Made by a program: the position numbers and the translations under genes. Below, piece after piece: positions 56,294-64,000 of a DNA stretch of 64,000 nt. Numbering within the stretch: the first letter of the stretch is position 1; each line of letters begins with the position of its first letter. The stretch comes from Rhypophila decipiens (taxonomy: Eukaryota; Ascomycota; Sordariomycetes; Sordariales; Naviculisporaceae). The DNA is taken from positions 310,001 to 374,000 of the forward strand of contig MU858062.1 of the NCBI GenBank assembly GCA_033297075.1, in the 5' to 3' direction. The notes beneath the pieces were generated by a model. That model saw only the letters and a program-made list of their open reading frames with translations. It did no database searches and was not told the DNA's origin.

Positions 56294-59078
56294 ATGGAAA
56301 TAGTGATACCCCCGAGAGACCATAGACCTCTGACCTACCAGTATACGTGGGACGAAAATGGTGAGGTGACAAATATCACTAGGTAGGTTTCTGGCAACAG
56401 CCTTGCCTTTCATCATGCCATCTCCTGCTGACACTCATCATCCAGGATAAAGGAGGATGGCCCGGTCCAAGAGCGGCCACGAAGAGGGAGACAGACGGTG
56501 CAATGGCCATTCCAGAGCATATCAAACGAAACGGAGATTTCTAGTCCGACTACCGTCTCACATTATGCTGCTCGACGGGCGACATGGGAACCTAAGCGGG
56601 CCATGAGGGCACGAGTTGGCGACACAGACTCGATAGCACAGGACCTTATCCCAGACTATGTGATCAACTACATGCGTGGAGAGACCCCGGAGACCGTCGC
56701 TCGGAGGAAACAGAACGGAGGCAAGCTGGCCGAGCGTGGGGTAGATATTCGGAGGCACAAGGCCAACCAACAGTCACGGACAGCCGACTTTGAGGGCTTC
56801 CTTCACGATGCGTCGAGCCGCTCGGGCGCTTCTTCGGGCGATGCGAATGACGAGTCGAGGCATATTCTGTCCAGTTCGAAAAAGAAAGGAGAGGGAGGAG
56901 TGCGAAAGAGGTTTCTGCCAGGATGGAGAGCTGGGATCGAGTTGAACCTGTTCCTGACCCTCTTGATCTTTCTGGCCGGAGTGGGCTGCCTGATTGCCAT
57001 CATTACCAGGGGCCCCATCTCAAGCGGAGAGTCGATTCTGTTCTCGGGCTTGTGTTCGACTGCTTCGAGTATCAACTGGGGTCTTCACGGGGTCATCAAC
57101 CTCTTCGCGGTGGCTCTGATTGCGGGCGCAAACTACGTCTTTCAGGTTCTCAGCAGCCCGACAAGGATGGAGGTATCGGTGGCACATCAGAAGAAGCGGT
57201 GGCTGGATATCGGGATCCCCTCGATTCGTAACCTGACGCATATCCAGGGCGTGCGGACTTTAATCATTGTTGTCGTGTTGATTGCAGCAGTTACGACGCA
57301 AATAATGTAAGCTGGGCCCAAGAATTCCCGATTGCATGTGCTAACATGGAATCAGATATAATGCCGCCCTATCGACTTCTCAGACCTCGATAGACTACAA
57401 GCTCCTTTTGGTAACAGACTCCTTCCTGGACGGGGGCCCTTTTAGCAACGACACCACGAGCAACGGCGCCCAGCTTAGCCGTCTCGATATTCTTGCCCTG
57501 CAAGGCAAGGCAGTCCGCAACGAACTCGTCAATCTCACCACGACAGACTGTTTTGCCCAGTTCAGCGGAGCCTACGAGACGACATACAGCGCCGCGCTGC
57601 TGGTCTCTGATCTCGGCTCCGAGACAACTCCACTCATCCAAACCTCAAGGGCTGTATCCAGCATCATCACCGATTTAGCCCCCGAGATGTCGTCCATCAA
57701 ATACTGCCTCACCCAAACCGGCCCCGAGCCAATCTGCTCCGTAGCCGTAAACATTCCCCTCCTCGGCGCCATCACGGCCCTCAACCTACTAACAGCCCTT
57801 ACTCTGGGGCTAGTCCTTCTCCTCTTTCGAAAATCCTTCCACCCTCTAGCAACACTCGGCGACGCAATATCTTCTTTTCTCCAAGATCCCGACCCAACCA
57901 CCCGAGGGTCCTGTCTCCTCTCCAAGACCGACGTCTGGCAGGGCCGCTGGGGCCAAAATCCCGACAACGGACCAGGCGCCTCGACCATCGCAGGAGCCAA
58001 GTACTTTGTCCCCAGAGACCACTTTTGGTTCGGGAGCCTGTCCCTGCCTCGCCTAGTTTCCGTGCTGTTCGTCTGGCTCGCCTGCGTGGGCCTGACTGTT
58101 TCGGCCCTTGCCTTGAGCATCGTCGCCGACCCGCGCAGCCGTCTCTCGCCCTTTGGAACCGGATCCGAGTACTCGACCGTTATACTCCCATCCATACTCC
58201 AAGCCACCACCACCAGCAGATTATCCAGCACCGTCTCGGCAGCTCTTATCGCTGCCTTGCCCCACATCCTCCTTGCGGCACTCTACCTGTCAGTCAACAG
58301 CCTCCTGACCATATTTTTCCTCTCCCACGAATCAAGCCTCTTCGCGGTAGGCCCGCACCGTCCCCTCCGCGTCTCAAACGGCCGACCAGAAGGTTCCCAA
58401 ATCAGCTCTCTATATCTCACCCTCCCAAGACCAATTTCTTGGTTCCTAGTGATCCTCTTTGCAGGAATGGGCTTCACACTAAGCCAATCCGTCTTTTTGA
58501 CACCCCTCGATTTGGTACATGTCGATTTAGCCTCGGGGTCTTTATTCGAAGATAGTAGTAGTAGTCCAGTTCAACTAGTACAAGTAGCAACAATGGCGCT
58601 TTCGTTTAGCGGGGTGGGGTTATTCATCCTCCTTGGAATGTTTATCTTCCTGGCCATTGTCGTCACGGTTCTGGGCTTGAGAAGAGCTCCCCCGGCGGCA
58701 TTTGTCAATGGGCAGGCGATGGGAAATCCGCTTACACTCCCTGCCGGAAGCTGTAGTGCGGTTATCAGTGCGAGGTGTCATTTGACGCTGCCGAGGGATA
58801 TTGGGCGGCTTTCGACCTCTGGATTGGGGTCGGCGGGGTTGTGGTATGGGAGTTCTTTTCCGCCTATTTTTGAGGAAGAGACGACTGGGAACCACCCGAG
58901 TGGGTCGAGACGGGGTCAGGAAGAAGGCGAGAAGGCGGTGGATGAAAATAGTGAGCTGTGGAAAAAAGAGCTTGCTTGGGGCGTTGTGAGGCAGGGTGTT
59001 GGGATGCAGGTCAGCCATGCTAGTTTCACGGCTTCTGGACCGGTGGTGTTTTTGGATGTTGCTAGGTGTTATGCTTGA
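56294..59078 (+). CDS. Large fungal multi-pass membrane protein (DUF6536-like)
   Basis: Integral membrane protein of unknown function, from a family expanded in filamentous ascomycetes. Exons are 56294-56382, 56446-57306 and 57356-59078, giving 890 aa; the introns are 63 and 49 nt. The first exon (MEIVIPPRDHRPLTYQYTWD) is needed because the second exon has no in-frame ATG near its start and a stop just upstream. Residues 1-170 are hydrophilic and basic. A conserved membrane pair follows (FLPGWRAGIELNLFLTLLIF and the block GLCSTASSINWGLHGVINLF), then LSSPTRMEVSVAHQKKRWLDIGI, the recognisable family core. A lumenal or external loop with N-glycosylation sites comes next, and then about five more membrane segments. 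The C terminus is hydrophilic. The family name comes from motif memory. Confidence 0.87.
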
Positions 59079-59989
59079 TCCTTTTTTTTCTTGCTTCTCT
59101 TTTTCACATTTTTTTTTCTTTCGCTCTCTTTAGATTCGTTTCTGGTTTTGCTTTGGCTGGATCCTTTTTGTTGTGTGTGGCTGGTCCTGGTTTGTTTGGT
59201 TGTGTGGTGAGGACTGGGGCCTTCTTCTCTTCTTTCCCATCGTTCTTTTTTTTCGGAGGCGATCATCATCCTTTCATTTCATATTGTCAAATATCGCGGG
59301 CTGAAAACGAGTGGACGAGGACACGGAGATGTACAAAGCTGCAGGAAGGCATGGTCTGGTTTGTTTTGTTTTTGTTGGCGTTGGTTTATATACCCCAAAC
59401 TCGGGAGGTGGATGGATGGGTTGATCTATCTGCCCATAGTCTTTTGTCTTTTTTGTAATGTCTTTTCTTATTGTGTTGGGGGACGAAAAGGATGGATGCA
59501 TGCAGGCGGGTAGGAAGACAAGAAAATCATCACAGGTTTGGTTGGGATGGTGGTTAGTATATGGGAGATCTGGGATCCCGTCCCTTGTTAGGGAAGATGA
59601 CACTCAAAACAACTTAAAAAATTAAAGTAAACACAACTATTCTTGCCCATTGTCCTTTTCTGAGTTGTGACTGAAGCTACCACTTGCTGAGAATTGCTGG
59701 CGAAACCACGGGCCGTACTCAATCCTAGTTTGTTCCCCTCAGCATGTAACCCTAACCCTTGAAAGGACTTATAGCACTGCAGCGATGAAATCGTCCAACC
59801 AGTCTCACTGAACCGACCTCATCTCAGCGCATGCTCAACCTGCACTCAAGCCTCGAACAACTGGACCCAAACAATAACAACAAACGATCCAAATAAACAA
59901 AAAAGAAGAGCAAGAGGAAACAAACGACAAAGCCAGAGAAAACGAAACTTTCAACCACCTACAATCACAAAAATTTCCTCTCAAAAACA
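59079..59989. other. Intergenic region with T-rich 3' UTR
   Basis: Begins with long T-rich runs after the membrane-protein stop (59080-59260), a likely 3' UTR. It contains a telomere-like motif at 59748-59759 and an AC-rich leader before the Fta4 start. No gene is seen. Confidence 0.5.
59748..59759 (+). promoter_or_regulatory. Telobox-like motif upstream of Fta4
   Basis: AACCCTAACCCT, two units of the fungal telomere repeat, lies 231 bp before the Fta4 ATG. Such teloboxes occur in promoters of growth-linked fungal genes. A regulatory role here is inferred from motif and position only. Confidence 0.4.
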
Positions 59990-61183
59990 ATGCCCAAACC
60001 ACCACCCACAGCAGCCCCCCCACCACCAACAGTAGTCTCAATAAAACAAGACTGGCTAGCAACCCAAACGCGTCTCCTCTCGCAGGATCTCGAGCCGTCA
60101 CGAGCCTGGCGGGCCGCCAACGACGACGAGAAAGGAAATACCAACGACAATGGAGCCCCAATAGGCCTCCCGGACAAGGCCGTCGACGATGCCATCTGGG
60201 CTTTGAATCATCGGCTGCAGCAACACGCCAAACGCGTGTATTCCCGCCAGGCGACGAGGCATATCGCTGAGCAGATTGACCAGCTTTATTGGGACGCTTC
60301 GAATCGTGCTGCGGGGACTGGTCTTGAGGATGAGGATGAGGATGGTGATGATGAGTTTAGAGGTTTGAGTTGGGGTGCTGATTTAGGTATGTGCTTGATG
60401 GCTTTCTCATTGTCGGCTTACCTGCTGGCAACATGCTTCTTTTGTGAACTCTCGTCGACAACCATGGGATGGCTCTTGAATGAGTACTACCTTGATCTCC
60501 CTCACAGAGAGTTTCTTCCTGCCCCTTTTTATTCATCCTGTCGCTCACTTGCATGTTTCAAACCCACCACTCACCTCACTCCATACCGCATTCTCACTCA
60601 CCTCATACTTGCTCTCATTTTCATACTCAAACAGTACTAACAATCCCTACAAGTCGACCCAAAAATAATATCCAACCTCCCCCCAACCTGGGACCACGAC
60701 GCCGCCTCACAACGACAATCCCAGTCCTATCCCACAGAAGCAGCCACATACAGCGACCTCGTGTCTCAACTAAAATCCCTCTCCTCCCAAAAGCAAGCCC
60801 TCTCCTCGCGGGTATCCCGTCTCAAAAGAATCAAGAATCTTCTTGAGTCCTTTGATACCACCACTCCCTCTACCCCGTCAGGTGAAGAAGAAGAAGAAGA
60901 GGAGGAAAAGCCAAAACTCCAAGATAACCTCATAACCCGCGACGGGCAAATCGAAAAGGAATTGCAAAAAATGCGCATGTTACTTGCCAGAGTTGGGGGA
61001 CGGGTGGATCAATTACAAGAGCAGCAAAAACCAAAAGGCAAGAGGAAACGGACTGCTACTACTGGGAATGGAGAAGAACCAAGTGAAGCAGCACAAGATG
61101 ATGAGATGGATCTAGATGCTCCTTCTGCTGCTTTTGACGGACAGAGAAAACTCGACGTGTTATTCCAAAAGGCCTTTTCTTAG
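59990..61183 (+). CDS. fta4: Kinetochore protein Fta4 (Sim4/CCAN complex subunit)
   Basis: Inner-kinetochore subunit, the counterpart of S. pombe Fta4 and budding-yeast Nkp1, that helps link centromeric chromatin to the outer kinetochore. Exons are 59990-60386 and 60654-61183, giving 308 aa. The N-terminal PPTVVSIKQDWLATQTRLLSQ is the family signature. A helical region (WALNHRLQQHAKRVYSRQATRHIAEQIDQLYWDA) precedes an acidic patch. After the intron, coiled-coil segments follow (DLVSQLKSLSSQKQALSSR; QIEKELQKMRMLLARVGGRVDQLQ) with an acidic run between them. A basic KRKR motif near the end may be a nuclear signal. The intron is 267 nt, much longer than its neighbours, with a clear TACTAAC branch site 13 nt before the acceptor. 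Confidence 0.88.
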
Positions 61184-62313
61184 AGGAGGAGGATTGATTC
61201 TCTAAAAGGGAAAAAAGACAGAACTTAACTGCCTGCTTATTCGAGCCCGTTTGTTTATGAAATGAGTTAGGACTGACTGACTGACTGACTGCTTCCTTGC
61301 TTCACAAGTATCAACTAACTACTACGTAAAGAAAACAATGATCAAGATAGAGTATTTTCAGCAACAGTGCTGACACAGCTACCAACCTAGCTACATGTAG
61401 CACGGCAATAATTTACTCAACAAGTCGCTGGGGTGCCGACTGGGCCTCGATATCGCTTTCTTGCTTGTTCTTAATAACTTGCTCAATACGGAATGGATAG
61501 AGTAAAAGTTATACCTTTACACATTTGAAACATCAAACTGGAATCAATCCTTCAGCGCCGGCTCGATACAGAATACAGTGACAAAGTTACACGTTTACAA
61601 CTTGCATATTAATCATTATGCTTGTCATTCAAGACCTAATCTCCGCATCGTTCCTCAATTCAAGTTTCATTTCTTTTCAACTATCATCCGTTCCTCATGT
61701 CCGTGGTTCCTGAGCGCTTGGGTATCATGCCTATTTATTTCCTTCCTTTACTATCTTGAATCCGTTATTCCTCCTCACTGATCTGTGCCCGGCTGCCTTG
61801 ACACTGTCATCTCAAAATGTCCTTTCCCCGCCCAAATGCGGGTAAAATAATATGCGATAAGCAAATAAAAGAATTTGAAACAAAAAAAAAATATGATGAT
61901 AAAAGATGATAAAACCATGAACAAGTTGGTGGTGGATAGGGCTTATGCTCATATCATGGCACAAACCCGTGTAGACTTACTCCCATGTAACTAACTAGCC
62001 ATTTCCGCCATCCAATCTTCTTAGTCCTCCCTCGGATATTGTTCCAGAGAGTCGAACGGAGAAGGAATGCTATTATTTCCGTCAGCCAGAACGGTCCATG
62101 GCCCCCAAATCTATAGCTGGGAGAGCTGAGATATGTGTGTTGTCATCAGCTCTAGAGCTGCTTAGTAGCGTGTCTGGCAACTTCGCGTAATTCCGGCCCG
62201 AATCCGGAACCCCGAGAAAGATGGCGCCATAGATGAGGCATCTAAGTAGATGGCTTCGTCCTCTCCGGGTAGGTTCAACCTTTTCGAAAGTTGTCTTCTC
62301 CTTGGCGCTTAGC
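61184..62313. other. Convergent 3' intergenic region
   Basis: Lies between the stops of Fta4 and Ice2. It is AT-rich with a GACT microsatellite at 61271-61291 and an A-run near 61885. No gene is seen. Confidence 0.5.
61271..61291. repeat. GACT microsatellite
   Basis: Five perfect GACT units plus one extra G, in the presumed 3' UTR of Fta4. Confidence 0.9.
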
Positions 62314-63696
62314 TCAGTCCGTCTTCCAGTGAAGGCCCTCGTCTCCGTCGCCGCCGAGATACAGCTCAACGGCATAGAGGCCCATGGTAGCGACAATATT
62401 GATCCACCGCCAGGGGTTGCTCCCGGCGTCACCAGCTCGCAGCGTCCAACCCACATCATCGCCGCTGCTGGAGACGGTGAAATGTTGTAATAATAAGCTA
62501 GTGTAGACGGCAATCAGCATGGACGGCGAGAACCAGCTCAGAAATTCGAGCAGTTTATTGGCTCCGTCGCTGTCTTCGAGGCTCGGCTCCTCCATGATAG
62601 CCTTCACTCCCAATTCCCTGACAGCGGGTATTATCCTGGTGGCACCATAGAACACAAGAATGCGGAAAGTGAGCGAGATGATGACGCTTGGGGTGATGGT
62701 CTGGAAGGCGGCATAAAGGAACTGGAAAGACGAGGCGAAGCCCGAGGGCAGGCTGCTGAGCATGTGTAGCAATGTCGAATATGAGGCCATGATGACGGGC
62801 GGTAGAGGAGGAAAGTCAGGCTGCGAGGCTGCTGCCTGCTCAGCCGCCGCCGCTGCCTCGGGGGAAGGCTGGTAGTCGGTGAAAATCTGATAGACGCAGA
62901 GGACGATGTAGGCGAACAAGAGGGAAGACTCGACAGGATTGCCACGACCGCTACCTATGCCGAAGGCGCACAAGAAGACGGCCGAGGTCATGACAACGCC
63001 AATCATAGCGGCGTCCATGTTGCCAACCTGAGGGAATCGTGCGACTCTCCAGAGAAAATATACCGCGCTGGAGATGATGGACCCGGAAAAGACGAGGAGG
63101 ATGATCTGCAAAGCAAAGAGTCAGCAAGAGTGGAAGTAGAGATCTTGGGAGGTTATTGAGGCCGAACTTACCACCCACATATCACTCCTCCCGCGATTTA
63201 CGAGATATCGGGTGACTTGCCCAGAGACCTGGATGACCAACAAGCTGCAGAAGCCTTCGAGAAGTTGAAAGACGGGGCTTGAATAGCTCAGCAGACTATC
63301 CCATCCGCCCAAAGCAAGGGTCTCTACCAGGCCTTCCTGCCCCCATAGATATTCACCCCAAGAGCTAGGTTTGTGGCGTGCTGTGACGGATGAGAGGGTG
63401 CGTGAGACCCAGCCAACATGCTCGGCGTCGACCGAGAAGCGATTAAGCGACCAGATGAGAAGAAACGGAATAACGATCCATTGCGACAGGCCGACCAGGT
63501 GGGTAAAGAGCCAGCGTACTCTTGACTTTTCGGGCGTCAAGAGCTTGGAGAAGCTGTAAAAGACGTAGAACCCAAAGAGGGATAATGAGTAGGCCAGACC
63601 CGTGTCGCGGCCGCCCACATCGAAGGCGATGGGTATTGAAAGGACGATAACTAGGAGAAAGAGGGCGCTCGAGAGGGCATTGATGAGCCACCACAT
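62314..63696 (-). CDS. ICE2: ER membrane protein Ice2
   Basis: Multi-pass ER protein that in yeast supports cortical ER inheritance, ER membrane expansion and phospholipid supply. Exons are 63696-63172 and 63105-62314, giving 438 aa; the intron is 66 nt. The N terminus MWWLINALSSALFLLVIVLS followed by PIAFDVGGRDTGLAYSL is a clear family signature, and LLTPEKSRVRWLFTHLVG follows. I count about eight to ten hydrophobic segments. A short Ala/Glu-rich hydrophilic loop (PSPEAAAAAEQAAASQPDFP) interrupts them in the second half. The C terminus GGDGDEGLHWKTD is polar and probably cytosolic. It is the third membrane-lipid gene in the window, after INO1 and PSD2. Confidence 0.94.
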
Positions 63697-64000
63697 TGTT
63701 GCGGCGGGCGGTGGGAGCTCGCCCGCTGCTTGGGACTGCTATGGGAAGTCTAATTCGTGTATCTTGGGAAGGTCGTCTCTGTCTGGGAGAGTCGAATCGA
63801 TGCTGGTCGGATCGCGAATGTGTGCGTGAATGGTGACAGAACTATCGTAGGACGTGAGGAGATTTCGGAAGCTCGTCGGGAAGGCGTCAAGGTGGATGAG
63901 GGTTTCGCAAAAACCGTTCGAGGCGGGGGAAGTGAGACACAGGGAGGGTCCGGTATTAGTGAGTATCGGTATCGTCAGTAATTATCGAGGGTTTGAAAAA
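63697..64000. other. ICE2 promoter region
   Basis: Upstream DNA of ICE2 running to the window edge. No gene or clear motif is seen. Confidence 0.5.

Noticed and set aside
1..64000. CRISPR arrays, prophage, operons or other bacterial features
   Set aside because: None are seen. Spliced genes and fungal gene families show that this is eukaryotic nuclear DNA.

Overview
The window is nuclear DNA from a filamentous ascomycete (Pezizomycotina), most likely a Sordariomycete. Genes carry short GT-AG introns (mostly 49 to 99 nt) with TACTAAC/GCTAAC-like branch sites, codons favour C in third position, leaders are pyrimidine-rich, and Neurospora-like orthologues are recognisable. I see no bacterial, viral or organellar DNA. 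I rebuilt exon structures by joining frames at GT-AG sites and checking that each joined protein stays in frame and keeps known family motifs.

Layout, left to right: vma-1 (V-ATPase subunit A, +); an FG nucleoporin with a RanBP1 domain (-); a peroxisomal SCP-2 protein (-); a 328-bp MITE; a GPI-anchored GH55 glucanase (-); two head-to-head tRNA-Ser(AGA) genes; an MFS transporter (+); a DnaJ membrane protein (-); a peroxisomal 4-coumarate-CoA-ligase-like enzyme (+); INO1 (-); a 6.7-kb stretch without a convincing gene; a paxillin-like LIM protein (+); a DUF3405 type II membrane protein (+); a short 85-aa gene (+); a PSD2-type phosphatidylserine decarboxylase (-); coatomer epsilon (-); a DUF6536-like membrane protein (+); kinetochore protein Fta4 (+); and ER protein Ice2 (-).

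Most genes are housekeeping: proton pumping, nuclear transport, ER/Golgi traffic, membrane-lipid synthesis (INO1, PSD2, ICE2) and kinetochore assembly. Two products end in peroxisomal PTS1 tripeptides (AKL and SKL). The window does not look like a secondary-metabolite or defence cluster. About half is intergenic, and some gaps reach several kilobases.

I did not find a clearly new multi-gene system. The points most worth a second look are: the intact MITE with TA flanks, perfect 16-bp inverted ends and three exact internal 12-mers; the ATG-free 618-nt leader that is open in frame with vma-1; the tRNA pair with compensatory changes in the variable arm; the short unrecognised gene at 43059-43316; the Fta4 intron whose only in-frame stop is its own branch site; and the GPI-anchored GH55.
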